From the NCBI RefSeq assembly GCF_001866665.1, contig NZ_MLYO01000032.1, forward strand, positions 103,755-167,754: a stretch of 64,000 bases of DNA. The letters are read 5' to 3'. The notes beneath the pieces are model-generated. The model saw nothing but the letters and a program-made list of their open reading frames with translations, had not been told where the DNA came from and searched no databases. Every line of letters begins with the position of its first letter. The first letter of the stretch is position 1. Shown one piece after another: positions 25,126-33,003 of this stretch. The position numbers and the translations under genes are program-made. Source of the DNA: Streptomyces monashensis (GTDB lineage Bacteria > Actinomycetota > Actinomycetes > Streptomycetales > Streptomycetaceae).

Positions 25126-26405
25126 GCGAGGCCAGCCTCTCGGAAGGAGTCCAGGGTCGGACGGATGGTGGCGGTGAGACCCGTGCCGGCCACCGCGTCG
25201 AGGGTCTTCAGGCCGTCGCCGGTGTTGAGGACGACCGTGGTCTTCGTCGGGTCCAGGACACCTGCCTTGACCAGCTTGCGGGTGACGCCGACCGTCACGC
25301 CGCCCGCCGTCTCGGCGAAGATGCCCTCGGTGCGGGCCAGCAGCCTGATCGCGTCGACGACTTCCTCGTCCGTCACGTCCTCCACCGCGCCGCCGGTGCG
25401 GCGGGCGATGTCCAGCACGTACGGCCCGTCGGCCGGGTTGCCGATGGCGAGGGACTTGGCGATGGTGTCCGGCTTCTGCGGGCGGACCACGTCGTGCCCG
25501 GCCTTGAAGGCCGCCGACACCGGCGAGCAGCCCTCGGCCTGCGCACCGAAGATCTTGTACGGCCTGTCCTCGACCAGCCCGAGCTCGATCAGCTCCTTCA
25601 AGCCCTTGTCGATCTTCGTGAGCTGGGAGCCGGAGGCGATCGGGATCACGATCTGGTCCGGCAGCCGCCAGCCGAGCTGCTCGCAGATCTCGTACGCCAG
25701 CGTCTTGGAGCCCTCGGCGTAGTACGGCCGCAGGTTGACGTTGACGAAGCCCCAGCCCTCGCCGGCCGGGTCGCCGATCAGCTCGGAGCAGAAGCGGTTC
25801 ACGTCGTCGTAGTTGCCCTCGATGCCGACGAGCTCGCCGCCGTAGACCGCGGCCATGACGATCTTGCCCTGCTCCAGGTCGTGCGGGATGAACACGCAGG
25901 AGCGGAAGCCGGCGCGGGCCGCGGCGGCGCCGACGGCACCGGCCAGGTTGCCCGTGGAGGAGCAGGACAGGGTGGTGAAGCCGAAGGCGCGGGCGGCCTC
26001 CAGGGCCTGGGCGACGACGCGGTCCTTGAAGGAGTGCGTCGGGTTGCCGGAGTCGTCCTTGACGAACAGGCCGCCGGTGACGCCCAGTTCGCGGGCGAGG
26101 TTGTCGGCCTTGACGAGCTTGGTCCAGCCGGGGTTGATGTTCGGCTTGTCGGCGACGCCGGCCGGGACGGGCAGCAGGGGGGCGTACCGCCAGATGTTCG
26201 CGGGGCCGGCCTCGATGCGGGCCCGCAGTTCCTCGGTGTCGTAGGCCGAGAAGTCGTAGGCGATCTCCAGCGGGCCGAAACACTCCTCGCACGCGAAGAC
26301 CGGGCCGAGCGAGACACGGTGACCGCACTCGCGACAGCTCAGCGCCGCGGCCGGACCGAGGTCGACGGTGGGAGTGGAGGTGCTTGCAACTGTCTGCACA
26401 GCCAT
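25122..26405 (-). CDS. metM: threonine-synthase-like homocysteine synthase (MetM type)
   Basis: 427 residues, a PLP enzyme of the threonine synthase class. An N-terminal zinc ribbon (SCRECGHRVSLGPVFACEEC) precedes the PLP lysine region NPTHSFKDRVVAQALEAARA, the phosphate loop SCSSTGNLAGAVGAAAAR and a conserved GNLA...GLKTLDAV core. Usual annotation is threonine synthase. The coupled sulfur carrier and the SAM-I-like leader argue for MetM, which converts O-phosphohomoserine plus thiocarboxylated carrier to L-homocysteine. The start is ATG 26403-26405; an in-frame ATG at 26438 is an alternative. A canonical ThrC would have to be encoded elsewhere. Confidence 0.85.
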   Translation of the reverse strand: MAVQTVASTSTPTVDLGPAAALSCRECGHRVSLGPVFACEECFGPLEIAYDFSAYDTEELRARIEAGPANIWRYAPLLPVPAGVADKPNINPGWTKLVKADNLARELGVTGGLFVKDDSGNPTHSFKDRVVAQALEAARAFGFTTLSCSSTGNLAGAVGAAAARAGFRSCVFIPHDLEQGKIVMAAVYGGELVGIEGNYDDVNRFCSELIGDPAGEGWGFVNVNLRPYYAEGSKTLAYEICEQLGWRLPDQIVIPIASGSQLTKIDKGLKELIELGLVEDRPYKIFGAQAEGCSPVSAAFKAGHDVVRPQKPDTIAKSLAIGNPADGPYVLDIARRTGGAVEDVTDEEVVDAIRLLARTEGIFAETAGGVTVGVTRKLVKAGVLDPTKTTVVLNTGDGLKTLDAVAGTGLTATIRPTLDSFREAGLA

Positions 26406-26440
26406 GGAGGCGAGGCCCTTTCTCCTCATCTTCCTCACGA

Positions 26441-26570
26441 CGCATCTCGCCGTGAGACGGATTTGGCACCTTCCCTAGCCGGGAGCCTCGCCACGTCAAC
26501 GTGACAGGAACCGACTGGAGGGTTGCCGGGGCTTCATCGGGCCGTGTCCCTCTGCCCCTCTGGATGAGCG
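26441..26570 (-). promoter_or_regulatory. SAM-I (S-box)-like riboswitch before metM-metO
   Basis: On the minus strand, CTCATCCAGAGGGGCAGAGG is followed by GGCCCGATGAAGCCCCGGCA-ACC, then a P3-like arm, and GGGAAGGTGCCAAATCC before a closing stem GTCTCACGGCGAGATG. These are the hallmark S-box blocks (CCAGAG.G....GGGA, GGC.C.ATGAA.CC..GGCAACC, GAAGGTGC.AA.TCC). It ends about 35 nt before the start codon, so control of initiation by sequestering AGGAGAAAGG is plausible. SAM feedback would be expected for a methionine-pathway operon. Confidence 0.88.
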
Positions 26571-26705
26571 GTATGCGGTTGTATGAGCAGTTGTACGCAC
26601 GAATCGTGCTGCGCGCGCGACCCCGACATGCGATGGTCACCGGCGTTGTTCAAGACTGTAACCGAAGGCCAGGACAGTTGAGATAGTCGTCCGAACCGCG
26701 AGATG

Positions 26706-26730
26706 GATCACACAGCCACCACGTGTGATC
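26706..26730. promoter_or_regulatory. 8-bp perfect inverted repeat upstream of gpgS-like gene
   Basis: GATCACAC - 9 nt - GTGTGATC lies 25 bp before the GTG start at 26755. The arms are perfect. It would overlap the promoter or start region and is a good candidate operator; the regulator is unknown. Confidence 0.5.
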
Positions 26731-26754
26731 ACGAACAGTGAGGAGCCGCGGAGC

Positions 26755-27699
26755 GTGCTGGAAGAAGTAGAGCGCTGGCTGGCCACCCACTCCTGGTCCG
26801 TGACCGATCGCCCGCTCCAGCGGATACTGGCCGCCAAGCAGCGCACGGGGCAGACGATCAGCGTCGTGCTGCCCGCGCTCGACGAGGAGGAGACCGTCGG
26901 CGACATCGTCACGGTCATCCGGCGCGAGCTGGTGGAGCGGGTCCCGCTCGTCGACGAGCTCGTCGTCGTCGACTCCGGCTCCACCGACCGCACCTCCGAG
27001 GTCGCCGCCGCCGCGGGCGCCCGGGTCGTCCACCGGGACACGATCCTGCCGCGCGTCCCGGCCGTCCCCGGCAAGGGCGAGGTGCTGTGGCGCTCGCTCC
27101 TCGTGACCCGCGGCGACATCATCTGCTTCGTCGACGCCGACCTGCGCGAGTTCTCCGCCGACTTCGTCTCCGGCATCGTCGGCCCGCTCCTCACCGATCC
27201 CGGGATCTCGCTGGTGAAGGCCATGTACGACCGCCCGCTCGCCGGTGCCGCCGGGCAGGGCGGCCGGGTCACCGAGCTGATGGCCCGCCCGCTGCTCAAC
27301 ATGCACTGGCCGCAGCTGGCCGGCTTCGTGCAGCCGCTGGGCGGCGAGTACGCGGCCCGGCGCGGCCTGCTGGAACAGCTCCCCTTCCCGGTCGGCTACG
27401 GCGTGGAGCTGGGCATGCTGGTGGACGCGCTGCACCTGGTGGGCCTGGACGCCCTCGCCCAGGTGGACGTCGGGGTCCGCAGGCACCGGCACCAGGACGG
27501 GCAGGCGCTCGGCCGGATGGCCGCCGCGATCTACCGCACCGCCCAGCTCCGGCTGGCCCGGGGCCATCTGATCCGCCCCGCCCTGACCCAGTTCGAACGG
27601 GACGAGGACGGCTTCGCGCCACGGACGTACTCCGTGGACACGGAGGAACGGCCCCCGATGGTGGAGATCGCGGAGTACGCCGAGCGCCGGGTGGCGTGA
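26755..27699 (+). CDS. gpgS: glucosyl-3-phosphoglycerate synthase
   Basis: 314 residues of glycosyltransferase family 81: SVVLPALDEEETVGDIVTVI, the nucleotide-sugar region LVVVDSGSTDRTSEVAAAAG, CFVDADLREFSADFVSGI (DxD-type metal site) and QPLGGEYAARRGLLEQLPF. It transfers glucose from NDP-glucose to 3-phosphoglycerate, the first step to glucosylglycerate and, in mycobacteria, methylglucose lipopolysaccharide. The GTG start at 26755 has GAGGAG about 9 bases before it. It precedes otsA on the same strand (82 bp), so compatible-solute synthesis may be grouped here. Confidence 0.9.
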   Translation: MLEEVERWLATHSWSVTDRPLQRILAAKQRTGQTISVVLPALDEEETVGDIVTVIRRELVERVPLVDELVVVDSGSTDRTSEVAAAAGARVVHRDTILPRVPAVPGKGEVLWRSLLVTRGDIICFVDADLREFSADFVSGIVGPLLTDPGISLVKAMYDRPLAGAAGQGGRVTELMARPLLNMHWPQLAGFVQPLGGEYAARRGLLEQLPFPVGYGVELGMLVDALHLVGLDALAQVDVGVRRHRHQDGQALGRMAAAIYRTAQLRLARGHLIRPALTQFERDEDGFAPRTYSVDTEERPPMVEIAEYAERRVA

Positions 27700-27781
27700 C
27701 TTCGCCGGACTTCGTATACGGGCGGGGCGTCGGGCGGGGCCGTACGTTTGAGCGTTTCCGGGGCGGGCTAGGTTGAGGACC

Positions 27782-29221
27782 ATGGCTTCCACCGGCGGTG
27801 CTGAGGTGCTGGTCGCGTCCAATCGCGGCCCAGTTTCGTACACGCTCGACACGGACGGCGAGGGCGGCGCGCTGCGGGCCAGGCGGGGCGGCGGCGGGCT
27901 GGTCTCGGGGCTGTCCGCCATCGGCCCGGACGCCCGTGCCGTATGGGTGTGCGCGGCGCTCGGCGACGGCGACCGGGAGGCCGTACGGCGGGCGGGCGGC
28001 GGGCTGCTGCCGGACGGGGACACCGGCGGGCAGCGGGTGCGGATGCTGGACATCGACCCGGCCGTGCACGCCGACGCGTACAACGGCATCGCCAACTCCG
28101 TGCTCTGGTTCGTCCACCACATGCTGTACCAGACTCCGCTGGAACCGGTCTACGACGCGGAGTTCCGCCGGCAGTGGGCGTCGTACGAGGCCTACAACCG
28201 CGCGTTCGCCGAGGCGCTGGCCGAGGAGGCCGCCGAGGGGGCGGCCGTGCTGGTGCAGGACTACCATCTGTGCCTCGCGCCCGGCATGCTCCGCGCGCTC
28301 CGCCCCGACCTGCGGATCGGCCACTTCTCGCACACCCCCTGGGCCCCGCCGGACTACTTCCGCCTGCTGCCCGACGACATCGCCGCCGCCCTGCTGAACG
28401 GCATGCTGGGCGCGGACCGGGCGGCCTTCCTGACCCGGCGCTGGGCGGCCGCGTTCACGGCGTGCTGCACGGCGGTGCTGGGCCCGGACAGCCTCTCGGA
28501 CACGACGATCGGGGTGCACGGGCTCGGCGCGGACGCGGACTTCCTGCGCGAGCGGGCGCACCGGCCGGACGTGACCGAACGGATGGCCGCGCTGCGGGCG
28601 GAGATCGGCGCGGGGCGCAGGACCATCGTCCGCGTCGACCGCACCGAGCTGTCCAAGAACATCGTGCGCGGACTGCTGGCGTACCGGCAGCTGCTGGACG
28701 ACCACCCCGAGTGGCGCGAGAACGTCGTCCACGTGGCGTTCGCGTACCCGTCCCGGCAGGACCTCGCGGTGTACCGGGACTACACGGCCGAGGTGCGGCG
28801 GGTCGCCGACGACATCAACTCCCGCTACGGGACGCCCGGTTGGACCCCGGTGGTGCTCCACGTCAAGGACGACTTCGCGCGCTCGCTGGCCGCGTACCGC
28901 CTCGCCGACGTGGCTCTGGTCAACCCCATCCGGGACGGCATGAACCTGGTCGCCAAGGAGGTACCGGTGCTCTCCGAGGAGGGCTGCGCGCTGGTGCTGT
29001 CGCGGGAGGCCGGGGCGTACGAGGAGCTGCGCGCCGACGCGTTCACGGTGAACCCCTACGACGTGCTGGAGACCGCGCGCGCCCTGCACGAGGCGCTGTC
29101 GCTGGGGCCGGAGGAGCGGGCGGACCGCGCCAAGAGACTGGCGGCGGCGGCCACCGCGCTGCCCCCGGCCCAGTGGTTCATGGACCAGCTGCGGGCGCTG
29201 GAGGAGCTTCAGCCCGGCTGA
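27782..29221 (+). CDS. otsA: alpha,alpha-trehalose-phosphate synthase
   Basis: 479 residues of glycosyltransferase family 20: VASNRGPVSYTLDTDGEGGA, the glucose-6-phosphate loop RRGGGGLVSGLSAI, LVQDYHLCLAPGMLRALRPD, SHTPWAPPDYFRLLP, IGVHGLGADADF, VDRTELSKNIVRGLLAYRQL and NPIRDGMNLVAKEV. It joins UDP- or GDP-glucose to glucose-6-phosphate. The ATG at 27782 follows GAGGACC. It converges with otsB, overlapping it by 13 bp. Confidence 0.96.
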   Translation: MASTGGAEVLVASNRGPVSYTLDTDGEGGALRARRGGGGLVSGLSAIGPDARAVWVCAALGDGDREAVRRAGGGLLPDGDTGGQRVRMLDIDPAVHADAYNGIANSVLWFVHHMLYQTPLEPVYDAEFRRQWASYEAYNRAFAEALAEEAAEGAAVLVQDYHLCLAPGMLRALRPDLRIGHFSHTPWAPPDYFRLLPDDIAAALLNGMLGADRAAFLTRRWAAAFTACCTAVLGPDSLSDTTIGVHGLGADADFLRERAHRPDVTERMAALRAEIGAGRRTIVRVDRTELSKNIVRGLLAYRQLLDDHPEWRENVVHVAFAYPSRQDLAVYRDYTAEVRRVADDINSRYGTPGWTPVVLHVKDDFARSLAAYRLADVALVNPIRDGMNLVAKEVPVLSEEGCALVLSREAGAYEELRADAFTVNPYDVLETARALHEALSLGPEERADRAKRLAAAATALPPAQWFMDQLRALEELQPG

Positions 29222-30057
29222 TCGGCCTCCAGCTGACCGGCGAGCGCGCGCAGCAGGTGTACGACGCCGGCGGGGCCGTCGACGACGACGTCGGCCCGCT
29301 CCGCCAGTTCCGCGACCTCGCTGCTGCCGCTGCACACCAGGAGGCCGGGGACGCCGTCGGCGCGGAGCCGTTCGACGGCGGCGTAGGCGGGCAGGTCGCC
29401 GAGGTCGTCGCCGGCGTAGAGGACCGAGCCGGCGCCGGTCCTGCGGACGTGTTCGGCGAGGGCGACGCCCTTGTCCATGCCGGGCGGGCGCAGCTCCAGG
29501 ACCAGGCGGCCGGGTTCCACGACCAGGCCGTGGCGGGTGGCGAGGTCGGTGAGGGGGCCGCGCAGAGCCTCGAAGGCGGCCTCCGGGTCGGTGGCGCGGC
29601 GCGTGTGGACGGCGACGGCCCGCCCCTTCTCCTCGATCCAGGTGCCGGGCCAGGCGCCGGCGCGGTCCAGGACGCCCGGCAGCTCGGCGCGGACGGATGC
29701 GACGCCGGGGTGCGGGGCGGGGGCGGTGACCGTGCCGGTGACGGCGTCCCAGCGTTCGGCGCCGTAGTGGCCGAGGACGGTGAGGTGGTCCAGCCCCGGG
29801 ACGCCGGCGAAGCCGCCGTAGCGGACGGCGACGCCGGCGGGGCGGCCGGTGATCACGGCGATGGAGGCGACCTTGGGGGCGAGCCGGGCGAGGGCCGGTA
29901 CGGCGTCGGGGTGGGCGCGGGCCTGCTCGGGGTCGGCGACGATGGGGGCGAGGGTGCCGTCGAAGTCGAGCCCGACGACCGCGGTGCGCGGCTTCGCGAG
30001 CAGAGCGGCGAGTCCGTCCCGGCCGAGCTGGGTCTGCGGGGTCGGCAGAGGGTCCAT
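29209..30057 (-). CDS. otsB: trehalose-phosphate phosphatase
   Basis: 282 residues of the HAD superfamily: motif I VVGLDFDGTLAPIVADP, motif II-like VITGRPAGV, a trehalose-phosphatase cap, and the motif III/IV segment KGVALAEHVRRTGAGSVLYA-GDDLGDLPAYAAV. It removes phosphate from trehalose-6-phosphate. It is encoded convergently to otsA, with a 13-bp overlap of the 3' ends, so the two genes are transcribed separately. Confidence 0.94.
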   Translation of the reverse strand: MDPLPTPQTQLGRDGLAALLAKPRTAVVGLDFDGTLAPIVADPEQARAHPDAVPALARLAPKVASIAVITGRPAGVAVRYGGFAGVPGLDHLTVLGHYGAERWDAVTGTVTAPAPHPGVASVRAELPGVLDRAGAWPGTWIEEKGRAVAVHTRRATDPEAAFEALRGPLTDLATRHGLVVEPGRLVLELRPPGMDKGVALAEHVRRTGAGSVLYAGDDLGDLPAYAAVERLRADGVPGLLVCSGSSEVAELAERADVVVDGPAGVVHLLRALAGQLEADQPG

Positions 30058-30109
30058 GGACCGACACTATCCAGCACGGCCCGCTGTCACTCCTGGTGCT
30101 CCGCCCCAG

Positions 30110-30210
30110 ACCCGCCAGGAGCTCCGCCCTGGACCCCGCCAAGGGCTCCGCCCCCGAACCCCACCTCGCCCACCCGCCAGCCGACTCGGTCGGCGAGAAA
30201 GGCACCCCGC
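30110..30210. repeat. degenerate GCTCCGCCC-type interspersed repeats
   Basis: GAGCTCCGCCCTGGACCCCG and GGCTCCGCCCCCGAACCCC follow one another. This is a common degenerate Streptomyces intergenic repeat. No coding signal is visible in the gap. Confidence 0.5.
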
Positions 30211-30364
30211 CTCGCCCACCCTCCGAGCCTGCCAGGACCACACGCGACCGCGGGTCCGTCATGGCCGGTCGCGCCCACGCGGCGGCAGCCGCATGTCAGA
30301 CACAGCCCCGCGTCCCTTCGGGGGCGCTCCCCGTCCCTCACCTCTCGGCCGACCGAGTCGGGAT

Positions 30365-30402
30365 GGGGGTCCCCCGCGCGAGCGCAGCCGAGCGTGGGGG
30401 AA
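30365..30402. repeat. Streptomyces GGGGTCCCCCG...GTGGGGGAA repeat
   Basis: GGGGGTCCCCCGCGCGAGCG-CAGCCGAGCGTGGGGGAA can fold into an imperfect hairpin. The consensus (CCCCCGCTCGAGCG-AGCCGAGAGTGGGGG) is, from memory, one of the most abundant small repeats in Streptomyces genomes. It lies in the gap between otsB and the DUF3263 gene. Confidence 0.7.
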
Positions 30403-30413
30403 GGTGGGCGGAG

Positions 30414-30638
30414 TCAGCGGGACGAGCGGTGCCGGTCGCGGACTCGGCGCAGGCGGTTGACCGTCACCGGGTCGTGGGCCAGGGCGCGTTCGTCGTCCAG
30501 GAGGGCGTTCAGGAGTTGGTAGTAGCGGACCGGGGCCAGGTCGAGTTCCTCGCGGATGGCCCGTTCCTTCGCACCGGGGCCCGCGAAGCTCCGGCGCTCG
30601 AGGGCGAGGATCGACTTTTCCCGGGTGCCCAGTTCCAT
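30414..30638 (-). CDS. DUF3263 domain protein
   Basis: 74 residues: MELGTREKSILALERRSFAG, then REELDLAPVRYYQLLNALLD and an Arg-rich end (NRLRRVRDRHRSSR). This is the actinobacterial DUF3263 family of about 70-100 residues, with a helix-turn-helix-like pattern (IREELDLAPVRYYQLL) that suggests DNA binding. Function is unknown. It is 16 bp after the end of the sugar-binding lipoprotein gene and may be at the end of its transcript. Confidence 0.85.
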   Translation of the reverse strand: MELGTREKSILALERRSFAGPGAKERAIREELDLAPVRYYQLLNALLDDERALAHDPVTVNRLRRVRDRHRSSR

Positions 30639-30654
30639 GGAGTCACCGTAGCGC

Positions 30655-31953
30655 TCAGTTCTTGGCGCTGCTGTCCGCGGCCGTGGCCGTCGCCTGGAGC
30701 CGGGTGAGGACGCCGGAGGGGTCGCCGCCGGGGGCGACGGCCTGACCGATGTTCTGCTTCACGGCCGCGGCGACCGCCGCCCAGGACGTCTTGCCGACCG
30801 GGTACAGCTCGGAGGTGGGCAGCTGCTCCAGGAAGGGGTGCAGGGCCTTGTCGGGGGCGGCGTCCGACGCGCTCATCGCCGCCGAGGCGGAGCCCGTGAC
30901 CGGCAGCAGCCCGTAGTCGCGGGAGAAGGCGAGGACGTTCTTCTCGCTGTAGACGAAGTTCAGGAAGTCGCCGATCTGGTCGCGGTGGCCGTTCTGCTTG
31001 AACGCCATCATCCAGTCGGCCACGCCCATCGCGGCCCGCGGCGTACCGGTGCGCCCCGGCATCGGCACCATCCCGAACTGCACGCCCTTCTGCTGCGCCT
31101 GCTGGATCAGCGTGGGGTGTCCGTTGAGCATGCCGACCTGGCCGTTCGCGAACGCGGCGAAGGCGTCCGCGCGGTTGAGCTTGCCGGGCGCGACCGGCCC
31201 GGTCAGGCCCTTGCCGACCAGGTCGTCCTTGAGCCAGGTGAAGGTGTCCACGTTCTGCGCGGAGTCGATGGTGTAGGTACCGACGTCGTCGGTGTAGCCG
31301 TTGCCGCCGTTGGAGCCGGCCCCGCTCAGCAGCCACTGCATCGTCTCCGCCTGGGCCTCCTCGGGCCCGAGCGGCAGCGCGACCGGGTACGTCACGCCCT
31401 TGTCCTTGAGCGCCTTGGCGTCCGAGGCCAGCTCGTCCCAGGTGGTGGGCGGGGTGGTGATGCCGGCCTTGGCGAACAGGGTCTTGTTGTAGAAGAGCAC
31501 GCGCGTGGAGGCCCCGAAGGGGATGCCGTACTGCGTGTGGTTCCACTGGCCCGCCTCGGAGAGCTGGGAGAGGAAGTCGGCCTGCGTGCGGATGGAGAGG
31601 AGGTCGGAGGCCGGGTAGAGCTTGCCGGCAGCCGCGTAGTCGGCGTAGGCGCCGATCTGGGCGAGATCGGGCGCGTGGCCGTCGGCCACCATCGCCTTCA
31701 CCTTGGCGTCGACGTCGTTCCAGGAGTAGACGCTGACCTCGACCTTCACCCCGGAGTGCTGGGCCTCGTACGCCTGGACAACGCTGTCCCAGTACTTCTT
31801 GGAGCTGTTCTTGGGGGAGTCGCCGTAGTCGGCGGCCACGAGTCTGAGGGTCACGCCGGACGAACCCGTGCTCCCGCAACCCCCCAGGAGCAATGTCATG
31901 CCCATGGCAGACACTGCCGCGACCGTTCCTGCCGTACCCCGACGCACCCTCAA
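30655..31953 (-). CDS. ABC transporter sugar-binding lipoprotein
   Basis: About 432 residues. A signal sequence with lipobox LLLGGC (AVSAMGMTLLLGGCGSTG) anchors it to the membrane. The mature protein is a family 1 solute-binding protein: YWDSVVQAYEAQHSGVKVEV, GIPFGASTRVLFYNKTLFAK, AAFANGQVGMLNGHPTLIQQ. It would capture an extracellular sugar. No permease genes accompany it, so its transporter partner is elsewhere. Start: TTG 31951-31953 is chosen (Leu-Arg-Val-Arg); GTG 31947 and ATG 31995 are alternatives. It is divergent from nagK, sharing DasR-like boxes. Confidence 0.87.
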   Translation of the reverse strand: MRVRRGTAGTVAAVSAMGMTLLLGGCGSTGSSGVTLRLVAADYGDSPKNSSKKYWDSVVQAYEAQHSGVKVEVSVYSWNDVDAKVKAMVADGHAPDLAQIGAYADYAAAGKLYPASDLLSIRTQADFLSQLSEAGQWNHTQYGIPFGASTRVLFYNKTLFAKAGITTPPTTWDELASDAKALKDKGVTYPVALPLGPEEAQAETMQWLLSGAGSNGGNGYTDDVGTYTIDSAQNVDTFTWLKDDLVGKGLTGPVAPGKLNRADAFAAFANGQVGMLNGHPTLIQQAQQKGVQFGMVPMPGRTGTPRAAMGVADWMMAFKQNGHRDQIGDFLNFVYSEKNVLAFSRDYGLLPVTGSASAAMSASDAAPDKALHPFLEQLPTSELYPVGKTSWAAVAAAVKQNIGQAVAPGGDPSGVLTRLQATATAADSSAKN

Positions 31954-31994
31954 CGCCCCAACCCTGCCGTCTGACCGTTCAATATATGGACACA

Positions 31995-32028
31995 TAAGGT
32001 CTACACCACGCGAGTGGACTAGACCTCT
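31995..32028. promoter_or_regulatory. tandem DasR (dre) boxes between SBP gene and nagK
   Basis: AGTGGACTAGACCTCT (32013-32028) matches 14 of 16 of the dre consensus A(C/G)TGGTCTAGACCA(C/G)T. A weaker copy, TAAGGTCTACACCACG, lies at 31995-32010. They sit between divergent nagK and the sugar-binding protein gene, so DasR (a GntR repressor released by GlcN-6-P) probably controls both. Confidence 0.82.
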
Positions 32029-32055
32029 CGCGGGTCCGAGGGCCACACTAGGGCC

Positions 32056-33003
32056 GTGGTGAGACATGTCATCGCCCTCGACGTGGGCGGTACCGGGATG
32101 AAGGCCGCCCTCGTCGGCGACGACGGCGAGCTGCTCCACCGCGCCCGCCGCGCCACCGGCCGCGAGCGCGGACCGGACGCGGTGGTGGCGACGATCCTCG
32201 ACTTCGCCGCCGAACTGCGCGCGTACGGCGTCGAGCGCTACGGCACCCCCGCGCGCGCCGCCGGCATCGCGGTCCCCGGCATCGTCGACGAGGAGCAGGG
32301 CATCGCCGCGTACGCCGCCAACCTCGGCTGGCGCGACGTACCCCTGCGCGCCCTGCTCGCCGAGCGGCTCGGCATCCCCGTCGCCCTCGGGCACGACGTG
32401 CGCACCGGCGGGCTCGCCGAGGGCCGGATCGGCGCGGGCAAAGGCGCCGACCGGTTCCTGTTCGTCCCGCTCGGCACCGGGATCGCGGGCGCCATCGGCA
32501 TCGACGGCCGGGTCGAGGCGGGCGCGCACGGCTTCGCCGGCGAGATCGGGCATGTCGTCGTACGGCCGTCCGGCACCCCCTGCCCGTGCGGGCAGCACGG
32601 CTGCCTGGAGCGGTACGCCTCCGCGTCCGCCGTCAGCGAGGCCTGGGCGGCCGCCTGCGGGGACCCGGACGCGGACGCGGCCGACTGCGCGAAGGCCGTC
32701 GCGTCCGGCGACCCGAACGCCGTCCGGGTCTGGCAGCGGGCGGTGGACGCCCTGGCCGACGGTCTGGTCACCGCGCTCACCCTGCTGGACCCGCGCACAC
32801 TGATCATCGGTGGCGGTCTGGCCGAGGCGGGGGAAGTGTTGTTCTCACCGCTGCGCGACGCCGTCCGGCTCCGGGTCACCTTCCAGCGGCTGCCGGCCAT
32901 CGTCCCCGCCGCCCTCGGCGACACGGCGGGCTGCCTGGGCGCGGGCCTGCTGGCCCGCGACCTGCTCACCACCACTTCTACGACCCCGGAGGTAGGCGCC
33001 TGA
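32056..33003 (+). CDS. nagK: ROK-family N-acetylglucosamine kinase
   Basis: 315 residues: MVRHVIALDVGGTGMKAALV is the phosphate-binding start. ROK zinc motif GTPCPCGQHGCLERYAS and GHVVVRPSG support the family; IAVPGIVDEEQGIAAYAANL is the sugar-binding part. The last codons overlap the nagA start (TGATG), so both are co-translated. It is likely to phosphorylate GlcNAc to GlcNAc-6-P, the NagA substrate. The GTG at 32056 or 32059 is the start; DasR boxes lie 28-60 bp upstream. Confidence 0.88.
   Translation: MVRHVIALDVGGTGMKAALVGDDGELLHRARRATGRERGPDAVVATILDFAAELRAYGVERYGTPARAAGIAVPGIVDEEQGIAAYAANLGWRDVPLRALLAERLGIPVALGHDVRTGGLAEGRIGAGKGADRFLFVPLGTGIAGAIGIDGRVEAGAHGFAGEIGHVVVRPSGTPCPCGQHGCLERYASASAVSEAWAAACGDPDADAADCAKAVASGDPNAVRVWQRAVDALADGLVTALTLLDPRTLIIGGGLAEAGEVLFSPLRDAVRLRVTFQRLPAIVPAALGDTAGCLGAGLLARDLLTTTSTTPEVGA

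Noticed and set aside
27296..30262. A 988-codon minus-strand frame over gpgS, otsA and otsB
   Set aside because: Shadow of three well-supported genes; the sequence is low-complexity Arg/Pro/Gly.
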